Notes: generated by a model not told the origin, from the sequence alone. Counted from the first letter of the stretch, positions 1-9,581 are shown. The stretch: DNA of 54,216 nucleotides from an uncultured Verrucomicrobiota bacterium (GCA_903907925.1 CAIVQB010000045.1:1-54216); one strand, 5' to 3'. Translations and numbers: made by a program.

Positions 1-113
1 AGGCGCGCTCCGGTGAGGACGAGGTCCGGAGGCTGGCTGCCCATCGCGACGGCGGCGAGGCGGCGGGTGACCGTGTGGAGCGGGGCGACGGTGAACCGGT
101 TGAGCGGAGGCAT
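1..113 (-). CDS. Amidohydrolase, adenine deaminase-like, N-terminal fragment
   Basis: Only the first 38 codons are inside the window; the gene reads leftwards from an ATG at 113 and runs off the edge. The translation contains RRLAAVAMGSQPPDLVLTGARL, which matches the usual opening of adenine deaminases and related metal-dependent amidohydrolases: a short helix ending in a G-x-x-PDLVL segment, then the first strand of the composite beta domain that precedes the metal-binding barrel. No catalytic residue lies in this part. There is no convincing ribosome binding site in the 20 bases upstream. The family call rests on this short stretch only; a different amidohydrolase (for example an imidazolonepropionase- or dihydroorotase-like enzyme) is possible. 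Confidence 0.45.
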   Translation of the reverse strand, partial: MPPLNRFTVAPLHTVTRRLAAVAMGSQPPDLVLTGAR

Positions 114-381
114 GACTGGGAAGGATGAGGCGACCGAAGCGCGTTCAGGACCGGCGACGACCGGCCGGCACGCCGCGAGGGTGTCGCTGAATTGGAATCT
201 GGAAAGCACGAAAGCGATTGGGAGAGTAGGCAAGTGGGTGAGTCGGTGAATGGGGCGCCGCCGACGGGTCGAACCAGCTTTTCCTCTCCTGCTTTCCTGC
301 CTTCCGGATTCGAAATTCAGAGGAATCGGCGGCCCCGCGGTTGACCCGGCCGGGCTGCGCTGCTTTTGTCAGCGGACAAAC

Positions 382-2118
382 ATGAAACGCTTTCTGCTGC
401 GTTCACTGGCCGGACTTCTGGCGATCCTTCCGGCACTGGGCCAGGCTATTCCAGTCGTCGAACGCATCCTTCCCAACGGCTTCAAGCTTCTGATGGTGGA
501 GCGTCACGAGGAACCACGGATCTTCGGCGGCTGGGTGGCGCACGTCGGGAGCGCGAATGAACGCCCCGGCATCACCGGAATCGCGCATCTCTTTGAACAC
601 ATGATGTTCAAGGGAACGCCGACGATCGGCACCAAGGACGCGACGCGCGACTTGGAGATTCTCGCCCAACAGGAACGGTTGCGGGATGAAATGCGGATGG
701 AAGAGGCGAAGATGCGCGACGCCTGGCGGCACGGCACGATGGAGGATCTGACCAATCCGGAGACGAAGACGCCGCGTTGGAAGGAATTGAACGCGGAGTT
801 CAAGAAGTTGATTGATGCCGAACGCGAGGTGCTCGTGAAAAACGAGTTCGACCGCGTGTATACCACCGCCGGCGGATCGGGGATGAATGCGTTCACCTCC
901 GAGGACATGACCGCCTATTTCATCAGCATCCCGGCGAACAAACTAGAACTGTGGGCCTGGATGGAGAGCGATCGATTGCTGCACCCGGTGTTCCGCGAGT
1001 TTTACGCCGAACGCGATGTGGTGTTCGAAGAGCGGCGGATGCGGACAGAATCCACGCCGCTGGGCAAATTCACCGAGGAATTCAATTCATTGTTCTGGCA
1101 GGCACATCCGTACCACTGGCCGGTGCTCGGCTGGCCCAGCGACATTCCGGCGATTTCGAAGAAGCAGGCCGATGAATTCTACGGCCTCTATTATCAGCCG
1201 CAGAATATCACCTTGGTGCTGGTGGGGGACTTCAAGCCCGACGCCGCCGAGGCGATGGTGAAACAGTATTTCGGGCGGATTCCGCGCGGCGCCCAGCCGC
1301 CCCCGGATGTGGGTACGTTGGAGCCGGCGCAACTGGCGGAGAAACGAATGTACGCCGAGGCCGAGACCAATCCCCAGGTGGACATCCTCTGGCACACGGT
1401 CGGGTTCGGTCATCGCGACAGTTATGCGCTGGACGTGTTGCAGCAGCTGCTGTCGACGCGGACCGGCCGGCTTTACAAGGGGCTGGTGCTCGGACGCGAA
1501 ACGGCCACCGACGTTTACGCGCAACAGGATTCACGAAAGTGGGGAGGCGCGTTCAACATCGGCGGCGAAGCGCGCGACGGAAAAACTCCGGCCCAAGTCG
1601 AAACTGCGATCGAGGAGGAGTTGCAGCGGTTGAAGACCGAAATGGTGCCGTCCGAGGAACTCCAAAAGGTGAAGAACCAGTTCGCCGCCGCGGAGTATCG
1701 AAAGCTCTCGGCGAACAATCCGATCTTCATGCAGGTGATCTTCAACGAGGGGCTCGGTGACTGGCGTGAAGTGAACGAGGCGGGGCACAAGATCCAGGCG
1801 GTGACCGCCGCCGATCTGCAGCATGTGGTCCAACAATACTTCACCCGCGAAAACCGGGCGGTGGCCACCTACACCCGAAAGGCGGGCACGGGTTCCAAGG
1901 AGGAGGATCCCGATCTGGCAGGCTTGGGCGCCGATCAGAAACCGGTGGTGCGGCGCATCATGGATTCACTGAAGGGCGAGTCCGACGTCGCCAAGTTGAA
2001 GGAAGCCGCGGGAAAAATGGAGGCCCAGGCGGCCGCGGGTGATCCGAAACGCCAGCAACTCCAAAAGATCATCCTCAAAAAGGTTCGGCAACGGATCGCC
2101 GAGCTGGAGAAGAAGTGA
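382..2118 (+). CDS. M16 family zinc peptidase (active subunit)
   Basis: A 578-residue insulinase/pitrilysin-type metalloprotease. A signal peptide (about residues 1-21) suggests export to the periplasm. The inverted zinc motif HLFEH is at 69-73 (His69, Glu72, His73), and the distal zinc-ligand Glu lies in [11 protein letters not shown] near 216. The gap between them is about 70 residues longer than usual, because a highly charged helical segment (about 83-150) is inserted before the [17 protein letters not shown] strand. A second M16 domain follows, ending in a charged coiled-coil-like tail. The start at 382 (MKRFLLRS) is preferred over the in-frame codon at 250 because it gives a clean signal peptide. 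The second M16 gene begins 43 bases downstream, so the two are probably co-transcribed and form a heterodimer, as is known for bacterial M16B pairs. The substrate is unknown. Confidence 0.9.
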   Translation: MKRFLLRSLAGLLAILPALGQAIPVVERILPNGFKLLMVERHEEPRIFGGWVAHVGSANERPGITGIAHLFEHMMFKGTPTIGTKDATRDLEILAQQERLRDEMRMEEAKMRDAWRHGTMEDLTNPETKTPRWKELNAEFKKLIDAEREVLVKNEFDRVYTTAGGSGMNAFTSEDMTAYFISIPANKLELWAWMESDRLLHPVFREFYAERDVVFEERRMRTESTPLGKFTEEFNSLFWQAHPYHWPVLGWPSDIPAISKKQADEFYGLYYQPQNITLVLVGDFKPDAAEAMVKQYFGRIPRGAQPPPDVGTLEPAQLAEKRMYAEAETNPQVDILWHTVGFGHRDSYALDVLQQLLSTRTGRLYKGLVLGRETATDVYAQQDSRKWGGAFNIGGEARDGKTPAQVETAIEEELQRLKTEMVPSEELQKVKNQFAAAEYRKLSANNPIFMQVIFNEGLGDWREVNEAGHKIQAVTAADLQHVVQQYFTRENRAVATYTRKAGTGSKEEDPDLAGLGADQKPVVRRIMDSLKGESDVAKLKEAAGKMEAQAAAGDPKRQQLQKIILKKVRQRIAELEKK

Positions 2119-2161
2119 AGTTCAACGAACCCGCCGATTCCAACCCCCTTTTCCAAGCCGC

Positions 2162-3670
2162 ATGAACGTTCGATTTCTTCCCCTGTTGACGGGCCTCTGC
2201 CTGGGCTGTTGGTTGCAGGCCGCCGACATCCCGGAGCGTCCCGAGAAGCTGAGTTTTCCGCCGCTGACTTATGAACCGCCGAAGGCCGCGCCGTACCGCG
2301 TGGAGTTGAAGGCTGGCCCGGTCGCCTATGTGGTGCCCGATCGCACACTGCCGTTGATCAACATTAGCATTCTTGTCCGTGCCGGGAACTACTTGGACCC
2401 CGCGGGACGCGAGGGCGTGGCAGGATTCGCGGGGCATTTGCTGACCCGCGGAGGCACCAAGACCAAGACCGCCGAGGAACTGGAGGAACGGCTGGCGTTC
2501 CTGGCCGCGAGCCTCACGTCGGGGATTGGCGATGATTCCGGATCGGTGAATCTGAATCTGCTCTCGAAGGATTTGACCGAAGGCCTGTCGCTGTTACGCG
2601 AAGTCCTGACCGCGCCGCGGTTCCAGCAGGACAAGCTGGACCTGCACCGCCAGCAGACCCTGCAGGCGATGAAACAGCGCAATGACGACTCGACCTCAAT
2701 CGAGGCCCGCGAACGGGAACGTCTCGCCTACGGGGAATCGTTCTGGGTGTGTCGCGATACGACCCAGGCGTCGGTGGAAGCCATCACGGCGGCAGATCTT
2801 CACGCCTTCCATGAACGTTGGTTTCATCCCGGCAATTTCGTCGTGGCGGTGAATGGCGATTTTGAGCGCGACGCGATGGTGACGAAACTGGAGGAATTGT
2901 TCGCCGGTTGGCCGTTCAAGGGGGAGAAGCCGCCGGCGATCCAGACCAACATCGCCATGGCCAAGCCCGGGGTGTACGTGGTCGACAAGGACGTGAACCA
3001 GGGCCGGGTTTCGGTGCTGCTGCCGGGCGTCAAAAGGGATGATCCCGACATGCCCGCCCTGATGGTGATGAACGACATTCTCGGCGGTGGCGGTTTCACA
3101 TCGCGGATCATGAACCGGGTCCGGTCGGACGAGGGTCTGGCCTACGGCGCCGGGAGTTCGTTTCCGGGCGGCGTGTACTACCCGTTGGCGTTTGATGCCG
3201 GGTTCGCCTCGAAATCCGGAACGGTGGCCTATGCGACGAGCATTGTCCTGGAGGAGATGAAACGCATCCGCAGTCAGCCGGTGAGCGAGGAAGAACTGAA
3301 CACCGCCAAGCGCTCGTTCATTGATACTTTTCCGGAGAACTTCAACACCAAGGGCCGGGTGGCTGGACTCTTTGCGCGCGAGGAATTCACCGGGCGTTAT
3401 GCGACCGACCCCGATCATTTTGCCAAATGGCGGGGACGCATCGAGGCGGTGACGCGCGACGATATTCAACGGGTCGCGGAGAAGCATCTACACCCCGAAC
3501 AGGCGGTGATCCTCGTCGTCGGCCAGAAGGACTCCATTCTCAAGGGCCATCCGGATCATCCGGTGAAGCTCCCGCAATTGAGTGGCGGACCGATGACCGA
3601 ACTGCCGTTGCGCGATCCGCTGACTCTTGAGCCCTTGCCCAAGGAAAAAGCGGAGAAGAAGAATGAGTGA
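2162..3670 (+). CDS. M16 family peptidase-like protein (non-catalytic subunit)
   Basis: A 502-residue exported M16-fold protein with a signal peptide ([20 protein letters not shown]). Where the zinc motif HxxEH should be, around residue 90, the sequence reads [10 protein letters not shown], so the Glu and second His are missing and the subunit should not bind catalytic zinc. The later features of the fold are kept, including the glycine-rich [24 protein letters not shown] region (near 310-335), which in M16B partners helps to bind substrate. It follows the active M16 gene closely, and this matches the known arrangement of one catalytic and one non-catalytic chain. The upstream in-frame codon at 2039 overlaps the previous gene and lacks a signal peptide behind it, so 2162 is taken as the start. 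Confidence 0.88.
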   Translation: MNVRFLPLLTGLCLGCWLQAADIPERPEKLSFPPLTYEPPKAAPYRVELKAGPVAYVVPDRTLPLINISILVRAGNYLDPAGREGVAGFAGHLLTRGGTKTKTAEELEERLAFLAASLTSGIGDDSGSVNLNLLSKDLTEGLSLLREVLTAPRFQQDKLDLHRQQTLQAMKQRNDDSTSIEARERERLAYGESFWVCRDTTQASVEAITAADLHAFHERWFHPGNFVVAVNGDFERDAMVTKLEELFAGWPFKGEKPPAIQTNIAMAKPGVYVVDKDVNQGRVSVLLPGVKRDDPDMPALMVMNDILGGGGFTSRIMNRVRSDEGLAYGAGSSFPGGVYYPLAFDAGFASKSGTVAYATSIVLEEMKRIRSQPVSEEELNTAKRSFIDTFPENFNTKGRVAGLFAREEFTGRYATDPDHFAKWRGRIEAVTRDDIQRVAEKHLHPEQAVILVVGQKDSILKGHPDHPVKLPQLSGGPMTELPLRDPLTLEPLPKEKAEKKNE

Positions 3671-3773
3671 TGGGGTTGGAATGTCGGCGGTCGGCAATGA
3701 TTTGCTCCGGACGGTCAGGTAAGTGATTGGCTGGGTCCGCTGTCCGAGGTTCCGCCGGAAACTCCGACTCAAC

Positions 3774-3808
3774 AAAAAGGCCCGCCAAGTGGGCGGGCCT
3801 TTGTGGAA
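3774..3808. terminator. Bidirectional intrinsic terminator
   Basis: An 11-bp stem (aaaggcccgcc at 3776-3786 with its complement at 3792-3802) closes a 5-base loop. It is preceded by an A-run and followed by T-rich sequence, so it can act in both directions. It separates the M16 pair (plus) from the pseudopilin-like gene (minus), and the better T-tract is on the minus strand. Confidence 0.8.
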
Positions 3809-3826
3809 ACAATTGGTAGCAAACAG

Positions 3827-4639
3827 TTATTTTGGCCGAGTGCTGCGTTGTTGCAGCCAGTCGAAATCATCTGCGCCTTTGTCGACGGTTCCTGAAAGCT
3901 TTGGATAGCCCAGAACTGTTTTGTCGCGCCATTTCCGGATTTCCGAATGGCCGTCAGCGAAGGACAAGCCGCCCGCCTTGTTGTGGTAGGTGGCGGGATA
4001 GTCGGTCCACGACTTGGCCTTGGCATCAACGACAAACCAGCCGTCATTGATGCTATTGGGATTTTCATCGATCACGACCCAGCATCCAGCGGGGGAGGGA
4101 TCTACGATGTCTGCGAGCTTTCGGAAGACGATGCCGGTTCCGGCATTCCATTCGGAAAGCGGGTTCATCCAACAGCTCATCGAAAGACTGCGGACCACCG
4201 GCAGCCCGGCTTTGCCACCCTTGTCCTTGGCTGTCGACTTGTCGGACGGACATTTGTAGACCTGCAGACTGTTAATGTATTTGTACAGCAGCGAGTCCTG
4301 CATCAGGAGCGAGTTAGTGCAGTCAGGGAAACGATCCATCGTGCCCATGCACCATTGATTCTCTTTGCCGTAGTTCTTATCGGCCTTGAGCGTGGTCACG
4401 AGGTGATCGAGACCGCCGCTGGGACAGATCAGATCGTTGTAGTCGCCGGAATATAGGTTCCAGCCAAGCATCAACTGCTTGGTGTTGTTGAGGCAGGCGA
4501 TGCCCTGCGCCTTGGACTTGGCCTTGGCGAGGGCGGGGAGAAGCATGCCGGCGAGGATCGCTATGATCGCGATCACCACCAGCAGCTCGATCAGGGTGAA
4601 GCCCGATTATTTGCGGAAGGGTTGCGTTACTGATTTCAT
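3827..4639 (-). pseudogene. Pseudopilin-like (prepilin leader / H-X9-DG) protein gene with in-frame stop in the leader
   Basis: Reading from ATG 4639 gives MKSVTQPFRK, then a TAA stop (4607-4609), then [35 protein letters not shown] in the same frame. The rest stays open for about 255 residues with C-terminal signatures of the DUF1559-like pseudopilin group: [17 protein letters not shown] is an H-X9-DG motif. The stop falls just before the G/FTLIE prepilin peptidase site. A single C-to-T change (CAA to TAA) would explain it. The first usable downstream start (GTG at 4579) would omit the cleavage motif and half of the membrane helix. The intact paralogue at 8661-9503 shares most of its sequence plan. 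So the gene is probably inactive, unless the stop is a sequencing error or is read through. A terminator follows at 3774. Confidence 0.75.
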
Positions 4640-4696
4640 CGGAAAGGGTCGTATGAAGGGTGGGCGCCGGCGTTTGGCAACGGATGGACTTGAAGT

Positions 4697-5137
4697 TCAG
4701 AGCCCGACAGGCTTGGTGGTGTTGATGACCTTCACGCCTTCAACCGACGCGGGTTCAATCGCCTGCAATGCGTTCAGCGCGGTGGTGCCGGTGCTAGCGT
4801 CGGGATCGTTCATCAACTCCTTGAGCGCGGGAACGGCCGCCTTCGCCGCCGGTCCGATCCGGTACAGGGCGTACGCGGCGAGACGACGAACGACATGATC
4901 CTCGTCTTTAAGCAACGGGATGATGTCGTTCACCGCGGAGGCGGAATTCGGTCCGCCGGTGGCCAGCTCGGTCAGCGCGTTGGCCTTGGCGTCGGCATTC
5001 CCCTTGAACTGGCTCACCTGGGCGGCGACGTCGACCTTCTTCGGTGCGTTTTCGTCCTTGGGTCCGCAGCCGGTGAGGAATCCGCCGACCAGAATGGACA
5101 GCAGCGTGCATCGAAAGAGACCGCGGGGCGAGTTCAT
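4697..5137 (-). CDS. HEAT-repeat lipoprotein
   Basis: A 146-residue predicted lipoprotein. The leader MNSPRGLFRCTLLSILVGGF is followed by the lipobox LTGC with Cys24. The mature part holds about two to three HEAT-like alpha-hairpins: SAVNDIIPLLKDEDHVVRRLAAYALYRIG and AKAAVPALKELMNDPDASTGTTALNALQAI. These follow the PBS lyase/HEAT pattern used for protein-protein contacts. Start 5137 is chosen over the in-frame codon at 5215 because only it places the lipobox correctly. It lies 59 bases upstream of the broken pseudopilin gene on the same strand, and a large palindrome lies just upstream. No partner can be named. Confidence 0.75.
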   Translation of the reverse strand: MNSPRGLFRCTLLSILVGGFLTGCGPKDENAPKKVDVAAQVSQFKGNADAKANALTELATGGPNSASAVNDIIPLLKDEDHVVRRLAAYALYRIGPAAKAAVPALKELMNDPDASTGTTALNALQAIEPASVEGVKVINTTKPVGL

Positions 5138-5199
5138 GAGCGTGAAACTACCGAGGTCACGTGGCGGGTCAATGCCAATGGGGCGGGGGTGGAAGGTTA

Positions 5200-5333
5200 G
5201 GGCGCATCTTGACACTGCCCCGAACGCCGCGGGCCGGAGGTTTGGAGTCCCGCGTTTACGCGGTCAGCGTGCGCCCACGCTCAGACCGCCTGAATGGCGG
5301 AACTCCAAACGGGGGCGGTGTCAAGATGCGCCC
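5200..5333. repeat. 134-bp nested palindromic element (family B, full copy)
   Basis: The outer arms are 22 bp: gggcgcatcttgacactgcc and 2 more bases at 5200-5221, complementary to 5312-5333 with one mismatch that becomes a G-U pair in RNA. Inside, gtttggagt near 5230 pairs with actccaaac at 5302-5310, and a small cgcgt-tt-acgcg hairpin sits near 5241-5252. The element ends 6 bases before the stop codon of the CRTAC1-like gene, so it may also act as its transcription end. Partial relatives lie at 11253-11473 and 18032-18051. Confidence 0.7.
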
Positions 5334-5339
5334 GGAAGG

Positions 5340-7094
5340 TTACCAACCAAAGACTCCGGGTGCTGGCTGCCCGGTGCCGGCGCGGATGGCGTGCACACGG
5401 TCTGCCTGGCGAACCCCGAAATCCTCCGCGATGCCGTCGGACCAACGGACCCAAAGATGTCCTTCAGTCGCGGTCGGGCCGAGGCCAAAATGGACTCGCG
5501 GATCATTGCTGGAGCAATAGCCCTGATTTGGCTGGTTCTGGCGCCATTGGATGCGTCCTCCGGATTCGAAGCGGAGGATCGAGTTGCGGACGTCCCGCCC
5601 ATCGCGCCCGGCCAGTTGGAATACGATTCCACGGTGCCCGGCCCCCGCGATGTTCCGGAGCAGGTGGACGGGGCCGTCGCGGTTGATCACCACCAAGTCG
5701 AGGGTGCCGTCGTTGTCGAGATCACCCACCGCGAGGCCGCGACTGGTGGCCACCAGGGGTTCCGCCGTTCCCCCGGAGGGTTCCACGGCCTCGAACCGTC
5801 CCGCTCCAAGACCGCGCCGCAGCGTGTTGGGTTCGGCATAGGGATCCTGGGGGCTCCAGGTGTTCGAGCCGAGCCGGACGCGGCCGTTGGCGACGTACAC
5901 GTCCTGTTCACCATCGTTGTCGAAATCGGCAATGGCGGTCCCGAAACCGGTGAAGGAAAAGCTTCCGGCCATCGGACCGTCGGGAGTGACTGAATCGAGG
6001 AAGGCCGTCTTCTGGTTGAGGAAGAGGCCGTTTCCCTCGCCGGTCAGATGCGTCACAAAGAGGTCCATCCAGCCGCGTTGGAGGAGGTCGACGGCCACCA
6101 CGCCCATGCCGGCGCGCGGAACTCCCATCGAATTCAGCGCACAACCGCGCAGGGGTGCGTCGTCGATGAAACGGCCGTTGCCCTGATTGAGCCACAGCTG
6201 GTTGGGTGTGGCGTCGTTGGCGATGAAGAAATCGACGTGCCCGTCGTGGTCGAAATCCCCGGTGGCAATCCCGAACCCGTTGCCATAGGCGTGATCGAGT
6301 CCCGCCGCCGCCGTGGCATCCTCGAAGGTTCCGTTACCTCGATTGTGGAACAGGGTGGATGGTGCGGGCGCGTGGTAGTTTTTCGGCGAGCAATAATCGC
6401 GGCGTCCTCCGGCGGAGAAACATTCCATTTCCTGTTCCGGCGACCACTTCACGTAGTTGACCACCACCAAGTCGAGCCGTCCGTCGCCGTCGTAGTCCAC
6501 GAACGCCGCACTGGTGCTCCAGGAATGGACGGCCACGCCGGCAGCCTGGGTCACGTCCTCGAAGGTGCCATCGCCGCGGTTGTGATAGAGATGGTTCGAT
6601 CCAAGTTGGGTGACATAGAGGTCCGGGCGGCCGTCCCCATCGTAGTCGCCCACTGCGCAGCCCATGCCATAGCCGTCCGGACAAACCAGACCGGCGGCCT
6701 CAGTGACGTCGGTGAAATGCCAGTTTCCGAGGTTGCGGTAAAGTCTATGCCCGGGCGCGACCGGATGTGCGGGATCCAGCGAACCGCCGCTCACGCAAAA
6801 CACATCGAGGAGTCCGTCGCCATCGTAGTCGATGAGTCCGACACCACCGGTTTCCATTTCCGGAAGCCAGTACCGTCCTGTCGCACCGGAGTGATGCTGA
6901 AAGGTGAGTCCGCTGCCCGAGATGACATTGGTGAACCAGGGAGCGCGGGATGCGCCTGCGGGTTTGGCTGAAGCAGGTGCGAGGGGCGAGGATGGGCCTG
7001 AGCCGGGGGCGGAGGTTGTCGGTGTTGATTCGGGAGGTTTCCGGCAGCCGGCGGCGATCAGGCTGCCTAAAAGGAACAGGTGGAGAAATTTCAT
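5340..7094 (-). CDS. CRTAC1-type lipoprotein with FG-GAP/VCBS repeats and ASPIC/UnbV domain
   Basis: A 584-residue lipoprotein: leader MKFLHLFLLGSLIAAGC with Cys17, a Pro/Ser/Ala-rich linker, then a beta-propeller region of repeated DYDGDGRxDLYV / DFDHDGHVDFF / DFDNDGEQDVYVANG calcium-binding blades (about 75-450). The C-terminal UnbV segment contains QPNQGYCSSNDPRVHFGLG. In family members these proteins are surface or periplasmic and of unknown biochemical role. The start codon overlaps the stop of the upstream TPR gene by 4 bases (ATGA), so the two are translationally coupled. The pairing of TPR plus CRTAC1/UnbV proteins is recurrent in Planctomycetota and Verrucomicrobiota. The upstream in-frame extension to 7355 lies inside the TPR gene and is rejected. 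The 134-bp palindrome follows the stop. Confidence 0.88.
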   Translation of the reverse strand: MKFLHLFLLGSLIAAGCRKPPESTPTTSAPGSGPSSPLAPASAKPAGASRAPWFTNVISGSGLTFQHHSGATGRYWLPEMETGGVGLIDYDGDGLLDVFCVSGGSLDPAHPVAPGHRLYRNLGNWHFTDVTEAAGLVCPDGYGMGCAVGDYDGDGRPDLYVTQLGSNHLYHNRGDGTFEDVTQAAGVAVHSWSTSAAFVDYDGDGRLDLVVVNYVKWSPEQEMECFSAGGRRDYCSPKNYHAPAPSTLFHNRGNGTFEDATAAAGLDHAYGNGFGIATGDFDHDGHVDFFIANDATPNQLWLNQGNGRFIDDAPLRGCALNSMGVPRAGMGVVAVDLLQRGWMDLFVTHLTGEGNGLFLNQKTAFLDSVTPDGPMAGSFSFTGFGTAIADFDNDGEQDVYVANGRVRLGSNTWSPQDPYAEPNTLRRGLGAGRFEAVEPSGGTAEPLVATSRGLAVGDLDNDGTLDLVVINRDGPVHLLRNIAGAGHRGIVFQLAGRDGRDVRNSILRFESGGRIQWRQNQPNQGYCSSNDPRVHFGLGPTATEGHLWVRWSDGIAEDFGVRQADRVHAIRAGTGQPAPGVFGW

Positions 7095-8545
7095 GGGCGC
7101 GCGAGCACGCGCTCGAGTTCGATCCGGTCCTGGGAATCCGGCGCCAACTGCCGAAGGACCATTGCTGCCTGGCGGGCGGCCTCCCGTCCGCCCAGTTCCA
7201 TTTCGAGCTGTCCCAGGAGTCCGTAGGCGCGGACCAGGGCTGGATTGAGGTCGATTGCTTGGCGGAGATGGGTCAGTGCCGCAGCCTTGTTCGAGAGGTT
7301 GCGCCAGAGGATTTCCCCGAGTTCCACGTGGATCTCGGCATTGCCTGGATCGCATTTCGCTGCCTCCTCCAACGCCGCGACCGCTTCCGCGTCGCGTTCC
7401 AGGGCGAGGAGGGAATCAGCGAGGGCGAGATGGGCCTGTGACAGGCGGGGCGCGAGTTGGATTGCTTCGTGGGCGTCCTGGAGTCCGGCGGCGGCGTTGC
7501 CCATCAGGTCATGGGTGTAGACGCGAGTGATGCGCGGGGCGACTGCGCGCAGATCCTGCGTAATGAGGCGGTTGAGAATCGGAAGTGCCTGGGCTGCTTT
7601 TCCGGAACGGTTGAGGGCCACGGCGAGTTGGTTGAGGAGGCCCGCGTGTCCGGGATGAAAGGGGACGGCTTGCTTGAGAAGTTGGACGGCAAGATCCGGC
7701 CGGCCGGTCGTGGATAGCCCGTCGGCCTGCACTAAGAGGTCCGGTAAGGCACGCACGTGGTTGGGGGCGGCATCGCCCCACGGATCCGGCATCGGCTGCC
7801 GGGCTTCGCCGGTCCCGGCAGCGATGGCGATCCGTGCCTCGTTGGTTCGCCCCACCGCCCGATAGGCCTGACCCAGGAGGTATTGGGCCGGTTTTGATGA
7901 ACGATCGAGGGAGATTGCGCGTTCCAGGAGCGGCACGGCATCCGTGGCGCGTCCCTGCCGGACGCGGATTTCACCCAAGCCGGCCGGACCCCGCCATTCT
8001 GCCGGGGCGAGCTGGGTCAGGCGCTGAAAAGCGGTTTCGGCGGCCTCCAGTTCACCGGCGCGCAGGCTGGCTTCGCCAACCCGGTACCAGCCCGGCGCGA
8101 AGTCGGGAAAACGGGCCACGAGCGATCGGAATTCCTTCAGGGCGCCGGCGGTGTCCGACAACTCCTGCAGCGCAACCGCGGCGTACAACGGGGCGAGGGG
8201 TTCTCCGGGCGACAACCGGCCGGTGTCGAGGAAGGCCTGTCGCGCCTCGGTCCAGAGGCCGTTGGCGGCGCAGGCAATTCCGAGGGTCGCCCGGATGCTG
8301 GAGTCGCGGGGCTGGGTCCGCGCGAGGGCCAGAATCTCGTCGAGATGGCTGCGGACCTGAGGATCGAGCGATTCCGGATGATCGAGATTCTGAACCGGGA
8401 TCAGCGGGGGCCGAAGGGTCAGATGAAGGGCCACTCCGATCAAGGACGCGAACGCCACCAGCGTCGCCCACCGCGCCGGCCCCGATTTGAGACGGTCGAA
8501 TCTGCCGGGCGGCTGGATCAAGGGTCTGTTGCGGGCGTTCGACAT
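7091..8545 (-). CDS. Tetratricopeptide-repeat membrane-anchored protein
   Basis: A 484-residue protein with a cytoplasmic N-terminal stretch, one membrane helix (about 26-46, WATLVAFASLIGVALHL), then roughly ten TPR-like helical pairs to the C-terminus, such as GLWTEARQAFLDTGRLSPG, GELEAAETAFQRLTQLAPA and KAAALTHLRQAIDLNPALV. TPRs are scaffolds for protein contacts. ATG 8545 is chosen because the extension to 8845 would run through a 14-bp stem terminator and into the neighbouring gene. The stop overlaps the CRTAC1-like lipoprotein start by 4 bases, so the two products are likely made in fixed ratio and act together at the membrane. Confidence 0.87.
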   Translation of the reverse strand: MSNARNRPLIQPPGRFDRLKSGPARWATLVAFASLIGVALHLTLRPPLIPVQNLDHPESLDPQVRSHLDEILALARTQPRDSSIRATLGIACAANGLWTEARQAFLDTGRLSPGEPLAPLYAAVALQELSDTAGALKEFRSLVARFPDFAPGWYRVGEASLRAGELEAAETAFQRLTQLAPAEWRGPAGLGEIRVRQGRATDAVPLLERAISLDRSSKPAQYLLGQAYRAVGRTNEARIAIAAGTGEARQPMPDPWGDAAPNHVRALPDLLVQADGLSTTGRPDLAVQLLKQAVPFHPGHAGLLNQLAVALNRSGKAAQALPILNRLITQDLRAVAPRITRVYTHDLMGNAAAGLQDAHEAIQLAPRLSQAHLALADSLLALERDAEAVAALEEAAKCDPGNAEIHVELGEILWRNLSNKAAALTHLRQAIDLNPALVRAYGLLGQLEMELGGREAARQAAMVLRQLAPDSQDRIELERVLARP

Positions 8546-8563
8546 CAAAAGGCCCCGGAAAAG

Positions 8564-8595
8564 CAAAATGGTTCGCGTTGCCGCGAACCATTTTG
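8564..8595 (-). terminator. Intrinsic terminator with a perfect 14-bp stem
   Basis: caaaatggttcgcg (8564-8577), a 4-base loop, then the exact complement (8582-8595). On the minus strand it is followed by gctttt. It lies between the intact pseudopilin gene (ends 8661) and the TPR gene, and probably terminates the former. Confidence 0.7.
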
Positions 8596-8660
8596 AAGTG
8601 GAAGCGGATGCCGGATTTCGCCGGTAGGCCCGGCTCAATCTCGGCACCCCGTTGGAGCGC

Positions 8661-9503
8661 TCAGCGGGTGGCGCCGGTGACCTTGACCGAGGTTCGCTCC
8701 TGCATCCAGGCAACGTCCGGATTGTTGGGCGAGGCCACTCCAAGGGGCGTCGACACGCCAAACTTGAGGACTGGACGGGTCCGGGGGTCCACCCATTTTT
8801 TAATTTCCGAATGACCATCGGCGAAAGCGAAACCGCCGGCGCCATTGTGATAGCTCGCGGGGACGTCGACGATGGTGTAGGCGGTCGGACGGATCGGATC
8901 GTATCCGTCCATGTTCACTGCGAACCAGCCGTCGTTGATGCTGTCTTCGCGCTCATCGAGGAACACCCAGGTCCCGGAGGCCTTTTGGATGTCGGCGAGC
9001 TTCTTGAACTGGGTGTAACCCGCCGTGTAGGGGCCGCTGCGATTGCCGAGATAACCATTCATCGAAATGGAACGAACGCGGGGAACGCCCTGTTTGCCCC
9101 GGTTGAGACTCTTGTCAGCCGGGCACTTGTAAACACCCGGCGACCCTGCATACTTGCCGAGTTGGGAGTTCATCAGGAAAACCGTGTTGGTGTTATCCTG
9201 ACGGTAGGTGGTGTTGTCGAGCCAGCCGACGCACCAGGTGTTATTGGTGTCGCCATAGCTCGTCTGGCCGTCCAAATCGCCGGGGAGGGTGTCCTGATTG
9301 TCGCCGCAGAACAATTGATAGGCGAGGCCCATCTGCTTGCCGTTGCTCATGCAGAGAATGCCCTGAGCCTTTTGTTTGGCCTTGGCGAGACCGGGCAGCA
9401 GCATGCCGGCCAGAATCGCAATGATCGCGATCACGACCAACAGCTCGATGAGGGTGAAGGCCCGTGAGCGGGCGTTTCGCTGGAGTTGGGGGGTAGGGGA
9501 CAT
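8661..9503 (-). CDS. Pseudopilin-like protein with prepilin leader and H-X9-DG C-terminus
   Basis: A 280-residue protein. The short basic leader [15 protein letters not shown] is followed by [24 protein letters not shown], the type IV prepilin cleavage site and hydrophobic helix with Glu5 of the mature form. The C-terminal part has [17 protein letters not shown], the H-X9-DG motif typical of the DUF1559-like pseudopilin expansion in Verrucomicrobiota and Planctomycetota. It shares its layout and many blocks ([16 protein letters not shown]) with the broken gene at 3827-4639. The start at 9503 fits the promoter at 9553-9581; the in-frame extension to 9671 would read through that promoter. It is probably an extracellular or periplasmic fibre-associated protein; the actual role is unknown. 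Confidence 0.85.
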   Translation of the reverse strand: MSPTPQLQRNARSRAFTLIELLVVIAIIAILAGMLLPGLAKAKQKAQGILCMSNGKQMGLAYQLFCGDNQDTLPGDLDGQTSYGDTNNTWCVGWLDNTTYRQDNTNTVFLMNSQLGKYAGSPGVYKCPADKSLNRGKQGVPRVRSISMNGYLGNRSGPYTAGYTQFKKLADIQKASGTWVFLDEREDSINDGWFAVNMDGYDPIRPTAYTIVDVPASYHNGAGGFAFADGHSEIKKWVDPRTRPVLKFGVSTPLGVASPNNPDVAWMQERTSVKVTGATR

Positions 9504-9552
9504 GACTGTGGGTGAATGGAATTTATCCAGTGGTAAAGTGCTGTATGGGGAG

Positions 9553-9581
9553 TCTATAACACTTGGCCGTTTGGAGTGCAA
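9553..9581 (-). promoter_or_regulatory. Putative sigma70-type promoter of the pseudopilin gene
   Basis: On the minus strand, TTGCAC (9576-9581) and TATAGA (9553-9558) are separated by 17 bases. Transcription would start near 9546, giving a leader of about 43 bases before ATG 9503. Confidence 0.5.

Noticed and set aside
13-249. Plus-strand open frame of 78 residues
   Set aside because: Low-complexity Arg/Gly-rich translation without family features; the minus strand of 1-113 encodes a recognisable amidohydrolase start.
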